A DNA stretch of 64,000 nucleotides from Chthonomonas sp. (GCA_016788115.1 JAEURR010000007.1:216488-280487), one strand, 5' to 3'. Positions 35,012 through 44,062 are shown, numbered from the stretch's first letter. Translations and numbers: made by a program. Notes: a model not told the origin generated them from the sequence alone.

Positions 35012-35971
35012 TTATAGCTTGGACAAAAACTCGAAGTTGGCATCCACCGCGCCGGGGAGTCCCTCGTGGCTGTGATTGGGATAAATCACTATGCTCTTGG
35101 GGCCGGTCAACTTGTTGTAGGCGGCAAACTGGGTGCTCGGAGGGCAGATCGTATCCATGAGGCCGGTGAGCATTCGCACCTCTCCCTTGATCCGCGGAGC
35201 GAGGTGCTGGACGTCGATGTACCCGAGCTGCATCCAGATCTCTTGGATTCGCGCATGAGTCGGGTCGAAGCTCCGCAAGAAGTAGCGCAGCTCATCATAG
35301 GCGTCTTTGGCCAAGTCCATCGCCCAGACCCGCTGGTAGTCCGCGAGGAACGGGTACGCCGAAACACAACGAGTCACGAACGGGGACAATGCCGCGCATG
35401 CTAGCGAGAGCCCCCCGCCTTGGGACCAACCGATGGTCCCGATGCGACTGCCATCCGTATCGTCTTGGCTCGCGGCGATCCGTGCCAACTGTGCGCAGTC
35501 CAAGAAAATGGATCGGTATAGCATTTTACTCGGCTCATCACCTAATCCGCGTACGATGTGGCCGCGTAGGGTCGTCCCGCGCACCCCGCCTACATCCTCG
35601 CTGCGCCCGCCTTGGCCACGGACATCGAGCGACCACGCACTGAAGCCCGCATGAACCCACTTTGCGAGGTCGATCCACTCTCCGCTCTGCATGCTGTAGC
35701 CGTGGAACTCGATCACTGCGGGGGACTTTGCCGGACGCATGACAGGCCGGACGTGTTTCGCGTAAATGCGCGCACCACCCACTCCGGTGAACCAAGCGTC
35801 AAAGCACTCGACCCCCGGGATGTGCGGCCCCGCGGATTCGAGGCAGACCTCGGTGCCGAGTTTGTCGAGCTCCGCCAGCCCGGCATCCCAGAAGGAGTCG
35901 AAATCAGATGGACGCGGATTGGTGCCTTGGTACGACTGGAGCTCATCAAGGGGCATGTCAACGAGTGGCAT
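35012..35971 (-). CDS. CE7-family acetyl esterase (acetyl xylan esterase/cephalosporin-C deacetylase type)
   Basis: A 319-residue alpha/beta-hydrolase that removes acetyl groups from small acetylated sugars. The nucleophile is Ser183 in the CE7 motif GWSQGGG, the acid is Asp in GLMDTICPPST and the base is His in NHSHEG. The RGQGG motif near residue 120, diagnostic of CE7, is present. No signal peptide, so it is cytoplasmic and would act on imported oligosaccharides. It follows the secreted repeat protein by six bases in an operon led by a LacI regulator, which fits induction by a sugar. Confidence 0.92.
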   Translation of the reverse strand: MPLVDMPLDELQSYQGTNPRPSDFDSFWDAGLAELDKLGTEVCLESAGPHIPGVECFDAWFTGVGGARIYAKHVRPVMRPAKSPAVIEFHGYSMQSGEWIDLAKWVHAGFSAWSLDVRGQGGRSEDVGGVRGTTLRGHIVRGLGDEPSKMLYRSIFLDCAQLARIAASQDDTDGSRIGTIGWSQGGGLSLACAALSPFVTRCVSAYPFLADYQRVWAMDLAKDAYDELRYFLRSFDPTHARIQEIWMQLGYIDVQHLAPRIKGEVRMLTGLMDTICPPSTQFAAYNKLTGPKSIVIYPNHSHEGLPGAVDANFEFLSKL

Positions 35972-35977
35972 GCTCGA

Positions 35978-36712
35978 CTACTCCCTCCAGTTGATGCTGT
36001 AGTTGCGGTCCTTTGCCCGGCCCGCTAGCGAGATCCGATAGAAGTTATCGAACTCGCGCTGGATGAAGAGCGTTCCGCTGCCGGTGGCTCGCTGATCGCC
36101 AAAGGCGTCGGTCACGGTGAGGGCCACGTCGTTCCCGCGCCACTTCCAGGTGCCATTCACCTGGATCGACTTGTTTCCGCGAAACTTGATGCTGAAGTTG
36201 CCATCGCGGTTTAACGACACGATCGCGGTCTTGGCTTGGTTGCTCGATTCGCCCTGAAGCTGGAAGCTTCCTGACCCATCGCGAGTCCGATTCAGGCTAA
36301 GAAATCGACCCAGGCCGGGGCCCGCATCGGCTTTGATCTGGCTGGAGAAATCGACCGAGAAGCTTTGGCCCTTCGTGGAACCGTTGAGGAGGAGCCGCTC
36401 CAGACTGCCATCCAGCGCGATCACCACGGAGCCCGTACCGACCGCGCCATTGCTGCCGAACCCTTTCTCGATCTTGAGCGAGTACTGTCGGTCACGGTCT
36501 TTGCGCCAGGTCCCGAAGAATTGGTCGGTGCGGCGCGCTTCGATTTCGATCATGAAACTGCCGCCCTGACGAAGATCGACGTTCACCCGTTTGATCCCCT
36601 CTTCGACCGTGCGGCCAATCTTGAGCGTGCCCGCTCCACCCGTACGTGCACCCACCTGCGCGACGGCAAAAACGACAAGGCACGTGCATGCCAACCAAAC
36701 CCAAGCTCTCAT
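35978..36712 (-). CDS. exported beta-rich protein with internal duplication, unknown function
   Basis: A 244-residue protein with a signal peptide (WVWLACTCLVVFAVAQ) and about 220 residues predicted as beta strands. Two segments of about 55 residues align with each other: one starting GTWRKDRDRQYSL and one starting GTWKWRGNDVALT; both proceed through FG, a GSG or GTGS stretch and end in a serine plus aromatic. No family is recognised. It lies between the LacI regulator and the esterase. A TAAGAT hexamer six bases before the ATG suggests a leaderless start. Confidence 0.75.
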   Translation of the reverse strand: MRAWVWLACTCLVVFAVAQVGARTGGAGTLKIGRTVEEGIKRVNVDLRQGGSFMIEIEARRTDQFFGTWRKDRDRQYSLKIEKGFGSNGAVGTGSVVIALDGSLERLLLNGSTKGQSFSVDFSSQIKADAGPGLGRFLSLNRTRDGSGSFQLQGESSNQAKTAIVSLNRDGNFSIKFRGNKSIQVNGTWKWRGNDVALTVTDAFGDQRATGSGTLFIQREFDNFYRISLAGRAKDRNYSINWRE

Positions 36713-36718
36713 GGCTCT

Positions 36719-36724
36719 ATCTTA
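36719..36724 (-). promoter_or_regulatory. -10-like hexamer for leaderless start
   Basis: TAAGAT on the minus strand ends six bases before ATG 36712. It would allow transcription separate from the LacI gene. Confidence 0.35.
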
Positions 36725-36728
36725 TCCG

Positions 36729-37760
36729 CTACCGGGATGATTCGCGTTCGATCAATTCCATCGGAAACTCGATCGACCGACTGGGCAGCGACCCATTCTC
36801 AATGCGCTCCATCAGCCACGTCCACGATTGGTTCACGATTTGCTCGACCGGTATCTGCACCGTCGAGATGGGAACCCGGTAGTCCTCCGACTCGGGCAAG
36901 TTTCCGTATCCCCAGATTCGACAGTCGTCCGGAATCCGGTAGCCCGCGCCAAACGCAACACGAGCGACATTGATCGCCAGTCCATCGGAGAACGCCACGA
37001 TGCCCTCGGGCAACCTGTGCTCATCAAGGAAGCTGCTCAGCGCTGAGGCGGTCGAGAGTCGGGTTTCCTCTTCAATCTCGATCACAAGAGGCTGAAGTCC
37101 CGCCTCTTTCATCGCGGCAAGGTAACCCGTGTGGCGCCGCTCTTCTGGGTACACCTGAACCACCCATTTCAACGTGACGTGCGCAACCTCTCGGCACCCG
37201 TTCTTGATAAGATCTAGGGTTGCCGACTTTGCCGCATCATAAACGTCGAATCCAACCGCGTCGCCGTTCTCGTAAAGTTCGGTCCCCATCACCACGACTG
37301 GGGTCGAGAGATTTGACTTGTCCGCCCGGAATGCGGCGATTGCCGGCCCTGCGTCTACGGCAAACACACCGTCCACGGGCCAGTCCGGAAGGCGCGTTAT
37401 CGGTTCAGCTCCGTGGGCTCGAGGGTTATCCAAAGCCGTGATCATCACGTTGTAGCCCGCCGCTTCAGCCCGGGTGGTGATCGCTCGCAAGGCGCGCAAG
37501 TGGTTTGCGGTGACGCGATCAAGCGACATCCACACCGCCACGACGTTCGATCTGCCCGACTTCATCGCCTGGGCAATTCGGTTGGGTCGGTACCCTACCT
37601 TCTCTGCCGCGAGAACGACTCTCTGTCGGGTCGACTCCGGCAGGCGAACACTCGCCGTGTCCGACAAGACGTGCGAAACGGTCTGGACAGAAACGCCCGC
37701 CTCAGCCGCGACGTCGGCGAGGGTCACCCGCGAGTTACTGCTCTGTATACGTTTTGACAT
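36729..37760 (-). CDS. LacI-family transcriptional regulator
   Basis: A 343-residue repressor. The N-terminal helix-turn-helix and hinge (VTLADVAAEAGVSVQTVSHVL, then GYRPNRIAQAMKSGRSNVV) are textbook LacI. The periplasmic-binding-like effector domain covers about residues 65-335. It probably controls the esterase cluster just downstream and perhaps itself. The effector, presumably a sugar, cannot be named. The start lacks a Shine-Dalgarno; a GATAGT hexamer sits four bases before the ATG. Confidence 0.93.
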   Translation of the reverse strand: MSKRIQSSNSRVTLADVAAEAGVSVQTVSHVLSDTASVRLPESTRQRVVLAAEKVGYRPNRIAQAMKSGRSNVVAVWMSLDRVTANHLRALRAITTRAEAAGYNVMITALDNPRAHGAEPITRLPDWPVDGVFAVDAGPAIAAFRADKSNLSTPVVVMGTELYENGDAVGFDVYDAAKSATLDLIKNGCREVAHVTLKWVVQVYPEERRHTGYLAAMKEAGLQPLVIEIEEETRLSTASALSSFLDEHRLPEGIVAFSDGLAINVARVAFGAGYRIPDDCRIWGYGNLPESEDYRVPISTVQIPVEQIVNQSWTWLMERIENGSLPSRSIEFPMELIERESSR

Positions 37761-37799
37761 ACGAACTATCTTGCTTGGGTCTGGGAGTAACGCTGGAGA

Positions 37800-38279
37800 T
37801 TAGCGTGGGAAGTCCGATGCCGTGACGATGAGGTGAGCCTGTCCGTGGTGGTAGCCGGGATGAAACGCCAGGCGAGCCAAAGCACCGTGGCCGGTGATCA
37901 TGGGTCCAAGCGCGCTCTTGATTTCATGCCGCAGCAGCTCCTCGCTCGGATGTCGGAGAATTGGCTCGGCCGTGGCGCGAGCCCGAGCCAGCATTGAGTT
38001 CACCAGTTCCGGCGTGATGTCGCCCGCAGCGTATGGAAAAGGACCCTCGTCCACAACCCCCTCTGTCGCACAACGCTTCAGTTGCTCTAGCTCCGCCTGT
38101 TCGACGCCCGTAAGCTGTTCGATAAACCAAACTTCGACGCCCGCAACGTGCAACGCGGACTGCCCGATCGAAAGCGCATGGTCGTGGATCTGCCAATTCA
38201 ACTGAGGTTGGCTCAAGTTTCGGACAGCCTCATCGAATCGCCCACGACAAATTTCGTACGATGCGTGAAATGTCGTCAT
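37800..38279 (-). CDS. DinB-family protein
   Basis: A 159-residue four-helix protein of the DinB/YfiT superfamily, which binds a metal through three histidines and often acts in thiol-dependent transfer reactions. Candidate ligands are the His in ALHVAGVEVWF and the two in FHPGYHHGQAHLI. A GGAAAG site precedes the ATG. It follows groES on the same strand; a 78-base gap separates them. Substrate unknown. Confidence 0.85.
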   Translation of the reverse strand: MTTFHASYEICRGRFDEAVRNLSQPQLNWQIHDHALSIGQSALHVAGVEVWFIEQLTGVEQAELEQLKRCATEGVVDEGPFPYAAGDITPELVNSMLARARATAEPILRHPSEELLRHEIKSALGPMITGHGALARLAFHPGYHHGQAHLIVTASDFPR

Positions 38280-38357
38280 CTTTCCGGTCTACCCCACAAG
38301 AAAAGACGGCGGCGAACGTTTATCGTTCGCCGCCGCCAACTTTTACGGACGAGCCCC

Positions 38358-38654
38358 TTAATTCTTGATGATTGCGTAGATCTGGTCTTCGTCCAGGATC
38401 GTCACATCGCGACCTTCGAGAGTCACTTCGTTTCCGCCGTACTTACTGAAGAGCACACGGTCGCCAACCTTGACCGTGAGTTCGTTGCGGCCACCGTTGT
38501 CGAGCGTTCGACCGGAACCGACGGCGACGACTTTGCCTTCTTGCGGCTTCTTCTTCGCGCTGTCAGGGAGGAAGATGCCGCCCGCCGTCTTCTCTTCGGC
38601 TTCGAGCACTTCAACGACGACCTTATCACCCAGAGGTTTGATATCCATTGCCAT
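38358..38654 (-). CDS. groES: co-chaperonin GroES
   Basis: The 98-residue lid of the GroEL folding chamber. It begins [16 protein letters not shown] and has the mobile loop [15 protein letters not shown] and the [23 protein letters not shown] end. The start ATG 38654 has a GAAGGAGA site. groEL is not downstream as usual; the next gene is the DinB protein. Expression is set by a promoter overlapped by a CIRCE operator, so HrcA should repress it in the absence of heat stress. The hrcA gene is outside the window. Confidence 0.97.
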   Translation of the reverse strand: MAMDIKPLGDKVVVEVLEAEEKTAGGIFLPDSAKKKPQEGKVVAVGSGRTLDNGGRNELTVKVGDRVLFSKYGGNEVTLEGRDVTILDEDQIYAIIKN

Positions 38655-38707
38655 GTGGTCTGATGTCTCCTTCGAACGGTGCGCGACGCACCGCTGATTA
38701 CTGTTGC

Positions 38708-38737
38708 ATTTTGGCACTCTCGACCCGAGAGTGTCAA
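38708..38737 (-). promoter_or_regulatory. groES promoter
   Basis: On the minus strand TTGACA (38737-38732), an 18-base spacer and CAAAAT (38713-38708). The -35 hexamer and spacer lie inside the CIRCE element, so operator binding would block the polymerase directly. Confidence 0.6.
38711..38737. promoter_or_regulatory. CIRCE operator (HrcA binding site)
   Basis: TTGGCACTC, a 9-base spacer and GAGTGTCAA: the consensus is TTAGCACTC-N9-GAGTGCTAA. Arm length and spacing match exactly, with one mismatch per arm to the consensus. It sits 57 bases upstream of the groES start codon. Confidence 0.85.
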
Positions 38738-38782
38738 TCAGTCTCGCGACAATCGGTGCACGAGCCATACTTAAAAGAGCGT

Positions 38783-39991
38783 ATGGCTGGCCTCAAATCG
38801 ATACTCCCCGCAATCCTCGGACGGAAAATCACTCCGACCAACGTGTACCGGGGAATCCTGGACCTGACCCCGCTCCGCAAGGCGTTCGTCTGGCTCAAGC
38901 CCGAGCGCGCTATCACTACCGTGACACCGGTCCACAGCGAGATCGAGATCGTCAGTTTCCCGTGCCCGCACACGCCTGGCGTCAAGTACTTCGATGTGCT
39001 CCCTGGCGAACGCGGCCTGCGCCGAGTGTCCGACTTCGGCACCCCCGAGGACAAACAGGCGCTCTACGAACGCATCGAGCGGAAGCACGAGACAAAGGAC
39101 TATTTGAGCCGCGCGATGCGCGTCGTGCTGCTCGAAAATGTCGATGTCTTCCTGCCGGAGGGCACGGTGACCCTCAACGGCAAGATTGTCGAGGAGGCGT
39201 GCACCTCGGTTCGCACGGCTTTGCGACCAAGCTACTACCTAGACCGGATGAGGCTCAAGAAGTTCAAGATTCCTGGAGACCGCATCTTCTTGCCGATCCT
39301 CCACTGGCGCGCCTACGGCCACTGGACCACCGACCTATTGACCCGGATCGACACTCTTGAACGATGCCCTGAAGTCCCCAAGGTCCCGTACCTCTTCCCC
39401 GACAATCCCGCGCAGTTTCATCTGGCCAGTCTCAAGGCCGCAGGAATCACTGAGGATCAGCTCGACAGGCGCCCGCCGGGCCGGTATCGCGTGGAGCGAT
39501 TGTGGCTCCCGGTGCGCATCATGGAGCACAACAACACACACCCCAAGGCGTTCGAGTGGCTGCGGAAGCGGATTCTTCCAAACGTACCGCTCACCCGATC
39601 GGGCCGCCGCGTGTTGATCTCGCGCGCAGATGCGACCTGGCGTCGGATGGTCAATGAAGATGCGCTGATGGAAGCCTTGGCCCCATGGGGGTTCGAGCGA
39701 ATCATCCTCGGGAAGCTTTCATGGGAGGACCAAGTGCGCGTGTTTGCCGAAGCCGAACTGGTGATGGGTCCGCACGGCGCGGGCATGGCGAGCATCGTTT
39801 ACTCGCCGCCAAACGCCACCCTGGTTGAGTTCTTCACGCCGACCTTGATCGACAACACCTTTGTATTCTGCGCGCACGTGGGTGGCCTCAAGCATGGCGT
39901 CATCTTTGGCGAGGACGTGGGCCGCGACATGCACATCCCTGTCGAGAAAGTCCTCGCTATCCTCGACGAGATCGGGCTGAGTCGAGCTTAG
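38783..39991 (+). CDS. glycosyltransferase family 61 (DUF563) protein
   Basis: A 402-residue GT61-type enzyme. The C-terminal core has the family pattern [17 protein letters not shown], the [33 protein letters not shown] stretch and LVEFF. GT61 enzymes transfer xylose, arabinose or GlcNAc onto glycans or glycoproteins. The open frame starts at 38648, overlapping the CIRCE/groES promoter, so I place the start at ATG 38783, where the protein-like sequence begins. The gene diverges from groES and stands alone. The acceptor is unknown. Confidence 0.85.
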   Translation: MAGLKSILPAILGRKITPTNVYRGILDLTPLRKAFVWLKPERAITTVTPVHSEIEIVSFPCPHTPGVKYFDVLPGERGLRRVSDFGTPEDKQALYERIERKHETKDYLSRAMRVVLLENVDVFLPEGTVTLNGKIVEEACTSVRTALRPSYYLDRMRLKKFKIPGDRIFLPILHWRAYGHWTTDLLTRIDTLERCPEVPKVPYLFPDNPAQFHLASLKAAGITEDQLDRRPPGRYRVERLWLPVRIMEHNNTHPKAFEWLRKRILPNVPLTRSGRRVLISRADATWRRMVNEDALMEALAPWGFERIILGKLSWEDQVRVFAEAELVMGPHGAGMASIVYSPPNATLVEFFTPTLIDNTFVFCAHVGGLKHGVIFGEDVGRDMHIPVEKVLAILDEIGLSRA

Positions 39992-40067
39992 GCCCGTAAT
40001 CGTACGGGATTCATGCAGAACTTGCACCAGAGTCGCATAAAAAGCCCGATTGTTATGCACATAAGAC

Positions 40068-40097
40068 TTGCGTTCTCGGGGTAGCCCGGCTTATACT
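40068..40097 (+). promoter_or_regulatory. promoter of the PEP-CTERM gene
   Basis: TTGCGT, an 18-base spacer and TATACT (5/6), about 60 bases before the start codon in a 164-base gap without genes. Confidence 0.45.
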
Positions 40098-40155
40098 GAA
40101 GACGTGCATTGGCTGGGGTTACCGGTCGGCATGTGTTTTCTTAAAGGAGCAATCA

Positions 40156-41028
40156 ATGAAACTGACTTCCCGATTTGGGCTGTTCGCCCTTGTCTTGGGC
40201 GCGGCTGCCGCATCGAATGCCGTCGTCTATAGCTTGTCAACGTTCAACCAGACGCTGACCGGCGGCGCAACCACCGTCTCGACTGTCAACCCAAACATGT
40301 ACACCGCCGACATGACCAAGGTCATCAAGCCGGGCACGCTTGGCGCGGGCGGGTTTGCAGAGATGCGAATGCGCGTGGACATCAACGCCGCAGCAGCCAA
40401 TGCCAGCAGCATCAACAACATCATGACTTTCGGCTTTGGCCACAAGGTCATCGCTGAGAACACGAACACCGCCGCGGCTCGTCTCGGCGCGCTCGGCAAC
40501 TCGAGCAACGGTAGCAACAACTGGGGCGCCCCCATCATGTACTACCGAGACACCGACTTCGGCACGCGCACTGCCTTCAACAAGCAGTACCGCACGACAG
40601 GGATCTCGTCCTCTCCGTTCGACACGGGCAAGTTCACCGCATTCCCCAAGGACGATGCGAGCAACACCGCAGCCGCTATTGGATCGAAGCTGGATATCAA
40701 GGTCCGCGTGAACACGTCGGGCGCATTCACGCTTTCCGTTCGACACCTTGATGTGAACGGCAACGTACTGCCAACCTCGGCACTGTTCGGCTCTTCACCG
40801 CTCGCGAACCCGCAGATCATGTCTTCGACGATCAACTTCAGCGGCACCGGTCTGCTGTCGAACATGAGCGAGTTCGTGCCCATCATCCGGTACGACACGG
40901 GCTACAACACCGCCGCGGGATGGGAAGTTCGCTTCTCGAACGTCGAGCTCGAAGTTGTTCCCGAGCCGGCCACGCTGGCCGCACTGGGCCTCGGCGCTGC
41001 ACTCATCCTGCGACGCCGCAAGAAGTAA
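40156..41028 (+). CDS. PEP-CTERM sorting-domain surface protein
   Basis: A 290-residue exported protein. An N-terminal signal peptide ends near residue 22 (AAAASNAVV). The C-terminus has the sorting signal: VPEP, a short hydrophobic helix, and the basic tail RRRKK, recognised by an exosortase that anchors or releases exopolysaccharide-linked proteins. The middle is Thr/Ser/Asn-rich beta structure with no recognised domain. An AAAGGAG site precedes ATG 40156. Own promoter and terminator, so monocistronic. No exosortase gene is in the window. Confidence 0.92.
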   Translation: MKLTSRFGLFALVLGAAAASNAVVYSLSTFNQTLTGGATTVSTVNPNMYTADMTKVIKPGTLGAGGFAEMRMRVDINAAAANASSINNIMTFGFGHKVIAENTNTAAARLGALGNSSNGSNNWGAPIMYYRDTDFGTRTAFNKQYRTTGISSSPFDTGKFTAFPKDDASNTAAAIGSKLDIKVRVNTSGAFTLSVRHLDVNGNVLPTSALFGSSPLANPQIMSSTINFSGTGLLSNMSEFVPIIRYDTGYNTAAGWEVRFSNVELEVVPEPATLAALGLGAALILRRRKK

Positions 41029-41060
41029 CCCCACTAGAACCAACCGTTTGCGTTAACGGT

Positions 41061-41094
41061 GGGCCGCCCCAATTGGGGCGGCCCCGGTCATTTT
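41061..41094 (+). terminator. intrinsic terminator of the PEP-CTERM gene
   Basis: A perfect 10-bp GC stem (GGGCCGCCCC with GGGGCGGCCC) closed by AATT, followed six bases later by TTTT. Confidence 0.85.
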
Positions 41095-41144
41095 GTGGAG
41101 ATCCGTGCGCGACGAACCGCAGCGCACGGACGTCATCAAAGTGT

Positions 41145-41441
41145 ATGGCTGACGAGCAAACCGGCCTGCCCAGCGAGCCGATTAGTGTTTTTCCGGTACT
41201 GTCCATGGTGATCGAGCAGATGTCCAGCATCGCTTGGCAAAAGCTTGGGCTGCAGCACGACCCGTTCGTCGGCGGACTTCACAAGAATTTGCCAGAAGCG
41301 CGCATTGCCATCGACGCCGTCGCCGCGCTGATTCCGTTGCTTGAGCCGTCACTGGACGAGTCCGATAAACGCCAAGTGCAGACGCTACTGAGAGATTTGA
41401 GAGTCAATTACGTGAACCACAGCGGAGGAGAGGACTCATAA
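41145..41441 (+). CDS. DUF1844 protein
   Basis: A 98-residue protein of the DUF1844 family, small helical proteins of unknown function. The pattern SMVIEQMSSIAWQKLGL, then ARIAIDAVAALIPLLEPSLDESDKRQVQTLLRDLRVNYV, is characteristic. The longer open frame from 40920 overlaps the PEP-CTERM gene and terminator, so ATG 41145 is taken. It precedes a small helical protein and a GNAT gene on the same strand, possibly one transcript. Confidence 0.8.
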   Translation: MADEQTGLPSEPISVFPVLSMVIEQMSSIAWQKLGLQHDPFVGGLHKNLPEARIAIDAVAALIPLLEPSLDESDKRQVQTLLRDLRVNYVNHSGGEDS

Positions 41442-41455
41442 ACGTCTTTACCGCC

Positions 41456-41959
41456 ATGAACGGCGCACGCCAGCGAGCCTCGGGACTTGTCCGAACGTTC
41501 ACTCGGTTGCCTCTTCGGGTACGCGCCGCAAGGCTTGACGTTGCCCGACGGAATGAGGCAAAGGCGGACGTCGCTCCACGAGCGCTCGCGGAGCGACGCG
41601 AAGACTTGCTCGCGTTCTACGGGCGCTATGAAGACCTCATCGAGGTGCTGTGCGACGCGTCCCAGTACGGGCCCGAGGCCAAGCTTGAAGTGCGGTATCA
41701 GGACACACGCGGGTGGATGCTGAAACACTACAGCACCCTGCGCGTTTCGGTACTACGCTACATCGAGCCCGCAGATGGCCCGGAAGCGAGCGCTCTCCAA
41801 TTGCACGGCCGATCCGCGGACCCGTTCGAATCCCTCTTTGCGGCCTCGAATCTTGAGGAGTTTCTCCGGGAAGACGACGGCAACATGATCTCGAGGATCA
41901 TGCGCACGCGCACGGCGCTCAGCCTGTACAGCGACCACCTCAGGCAACAAGTTTCCTAG
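41456..41959 (+). CDS. helical protein of unknown function
   Basis: A 167-residue protein, Arg-rich at the start and predicted mainly alpha-helical. No family is recognised and there is no signal peptide. It lies 14 bases after the DUF1844 gene and 13 before the GNAT gene, so the three are likely co-transcribed, although the GNAT gene also seems to have its own -10 box. The N-terminal 30 residues (RQRASGLVRTFTRLPLRVRA) are basic and might bind nucleic acid or membrane. Confidence 0.65.
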   Translation: MNGARQRASGLVRTFTRLPLRVRAARLDVARRNEAKADVAPRALAERREDLLAFYGRYEDLIEVLCDASQYGPEAKLEVRYQDTRGWMLKHYSTLRVSVLRYIEPADGPEASALQLHGRSADPFESLFAASNLEEFLREDDGNMISRIMRTRTALSLYSDHLRQQVS

Positions 41960-41960
41960 C

Positions 41961-41966
41961 CATAAT
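41961..41966 (+). promoter_or_regulatory. -10-like hexamer for leaderless start of the GNAT gene
   Basis: CATAAT ends six bases before ATG 41973. Confidence 0.35.
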
Positions 41967-41972
41967 GAAGGC

Positions 41973-42911
41973 ATGGTACGCGCGTTACGATTGTCCGACG
42001 CGGACGCCTGCCTCACGCTCTGGAATCGGGTGTCCCCCGCCAAGTTTGCCATCGACGCCGCGCAGTTGTCGATCAACGTCTTCGGCTCGCCGCTCTGGCT
42101 AACCGATCTCTCCTTTGCGATCGGAGATCCGCTCACTGCCTTTGCGGTTATGAAACGCTCTGGGTTTGGGATGTATCCCGGCCCCGAGGAGTCGTGGCTT
42201 CATCTCAGTTGCCTCGTTTATGAGGACCCGCACGACGGTGCCCAGCTTCTGGATGCGATCCTGAATGTGGCCCACGCCCGGGCCGCGACCAAGCTCTTCT
42301 ACGGGCAGGACTTGCGACACTTCTGGCCAGGGGTGCCCGAAGAGATGCCCGCCCTCAAGGAGTTGCTCGCCTCGCGCGGGTTCCAAGCAGGCGACACGAA
42401 CGTCGATCTCGAACGAGACATGAAGGAGTACATGGCCCCCGAGAACGTCTACGCGCGGATCGGCGATGCCCAGTTGCGAGCCTGCAGCGTAGCGGATGTG
42501 CCGCTCCTAGAAGAGTTCCTCAAGCGCGAGTTCCCGCGGCGCTGGTGGTACGACGTCATGAACAAGATTGAGATCGAGGGCCGACCCGAGTGCGTGTTCG
42601 GGGTCTTTGTGGACGGCGTCTGCGAAGGGTTCGCGATCACCCACGAGGACGGCTGCAAGATGCCCATCGGCGGTGCGGTTTGGCACGTGGACATGGGTCC
42701 GGGCTGGGGATCGCTGGGTCCAATCGGAGTGAGCGAACGAGTGCGCGGCCGGGGGCTGGGTAACGCCATCCTCGCATTCGGGCTCGAAGGGCTGAGAGAT
42801 CGGGGCGTGCGCCAGTGCATCATCGACTGGACGACCCTCGTCGACTTCTACGGTCTGCACGGCTTCAAGCCGACCCGGATCTACACACCGTTCTCGATCG
42901 ATCTCGCCTAG
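41973..42911 (+). CDS. GNAT-family N-acetyltransferase, two-domain
   Basis: A 312-residue protein with two GNAT-like halves. The C-terminal half has the acetyl-CoA binding motif A (LGPIGVSERVRGRGLGNAIL; the R-G-x-G turn) and a YGLHGFKPTRIY end. The N-terminal half (residues 1-150) keeps the fold pattern but has no clear R/Q-x-x-G-x-G motif and may be inactive or bind substrate. The substrate is unknown. It overlaps the convergent sucC gene by four bases. Confidence 0.85.
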   Translation: MVRALRLSDADACLTLWNRVSPAKFAIDAAQLSINVFGSPLWLTDLSFAIGDPLTAFAVMKRSGFGMYPGPEESWLHLSCLVYEDPHDGAQLLDAILNVAHARAATKLFYGQDLRHFWPGVPEEMPALKELLASRGFQAGDTNVDLERDMKEYMAPENVYARIGDAQLRACSVADVPLLEEFLKREFPRRWWYDVMNKIEIEGRPECVFGVFVDGVCEGFAITHEDGCKMPIGGAVWHVDMGPGWGSLGPIGVSERVRGRGLGNAILAFGLEGLRDRGVRQCIIDWTTLVDFYGLHGFKPTRIYTPFSIDLA

Positions 42912-44062
42912 CGATAGGCGAGTTCGACCACTTTGGCAGCGGCTTCTTGCATCGTCGCCGCCCCGGTGAGCTTGTCGCTGCCCTTCAGGATTTCCAGACC
43001 TTCCGCTGCGGCCGTACCGTCAATGCGCACTACGACGGGAACTCGCACGTCGATCTGATCGAACGCGCTGAGCACACCCTTGGCGACTTCATCGCCGCGC
43101 GTGATACCGCCGAAGATGTTGATCAGGACACCCTTCACGTTCTCGTCCATCATCAGGATCTCCATGCAACCCTTCACGCGCTCGGCGTTAGCTCCGCCTC
43201 CGACGTCTAGGAAGTTCGCGGGGGTACCACCGGCTGCCTTCACTTCGTCCATGGAGCACATCACTAGCCCCGCGCCGTTGCCCATGATGCCAATGTCGCC
43301 ACCAAGTCGAACGTAAGCGATGCCCCGCCGCGTAGCCTCGGCCTCGATCGGGTCCTCCGCACTGTCATCGGCGGTTGCCGCGTACTCCTTGTGGCGGAAG
43401 AGGGCGTTCTCATCGATGCTCACCTTGGCATCGGCGGCGATCAGCTTCCCTTCCGGCGTCAGCGCGCATGGGTTGATTTCGATCAGGTCGGCGTCCGACT
43501 CTAGGTAGGCCTTGACCAACTGCTTGATCATGGAGACCATCTGTCCCTGAGCCTTGGCGGGGATGTTCGCCTTCTGGACGGCTGCGCGGACCTGATAGTC
43601 GGAGAGGCCCCACTGCGGATCCACATGCAGCCGCACGATGGCATCGGGATTCTTCTCCGCGACTTCCTCGATCTCCATTCCGCCTTCGCGCGAGATCATC
43701 ACCACAAGCTTTGCAGCGGCGCGGTCGGTCAGAACGCTCAGGTAATACTCCTCGGCAATGTCGATAAGCTCGCCCACGAGCACGCGCTCGACGATCATGC
43801 CCTGCGGGTTCTGGATGCTGACCAAGCGCTTCCCGAGCAGTCCCTGAGTGAATTCAGAAGCCGCCTTGGCGTTGTCGAACAGCTTCACGCCGCCCGCCTT
43901 GCCACGTCCTCCCATGAGCACTTGCGCTTTGACCACGACCTTGCCGCCGAGACGGTTAGCGATTTCGAGCGCCGTTGCGGCGTCTTGCGCAACATCACCG
44001 GCTGGAACCGGCACCCCGTAGCGGGAGAGAAGATCTTTTGACTGATACTCGTGCAACTTCAT
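42908..44062 (-). CDS. sucC: succinyl-CoA ligase (ADP-forming) beta subunit
   Basis: TCA-cycle enzyme subunit of 384 residues, converting succinyl-CoA to succinate with ATP or GTP formation. It begins MKLHEYQSKDLLSRYGVPVP, has the ATP-grasp signature VVVKAQVLMGGRGKAGGV and the beta-specific C-terminus (VGGGANAERV, INIFGGITRGDEVAKGV). The alpha-subunit gene sucD, normally directly downstream, is not present: the convergent GNAT gene ends there. It must be encoded elsewhere. Confidence 0.97.
   Translation of the reverse strand: MKLHEYQSKDLLSRYGVPVPAGDVAQDAATALEIANRLGGKVVVKAQVLMGGRGKAGGVKLFDNAKAASEFTQGLLGKRLVSIQNPQGMIVERVLVGELIDIAEEYYLSVLTDRAAAKLVVMISREGGMEIEEVAEKNPDAIVRLHVDPQWGLSDYQVRAAVQKANIPAKAQGQMVSMIKQLVKAYLESDADLIEINPCALTPEGKLIAADAKVSIDENALFRHKEYAATADDSAEDPIEAEATRRGIAYVRLGGDIGIMGNGAGLVMCSMDEVKAAGGTPANFLDVGGGANAERVKGCMEILMMDENVKGVLINIFGGITRGDEVAKGVLSAFDQIDVRVPVVVRIDGTAAAEGLEILKGSDKLTGAATMQEAAAKVVELAYR

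Noticed and set aside
39988-40012. TAGGCCCGTAA after the GT61 gene, also seen after mgtE
   Set aside because: Only two exact copies in 64 kb plus looser ones inside coding sequence. Too few to call a repeat family.
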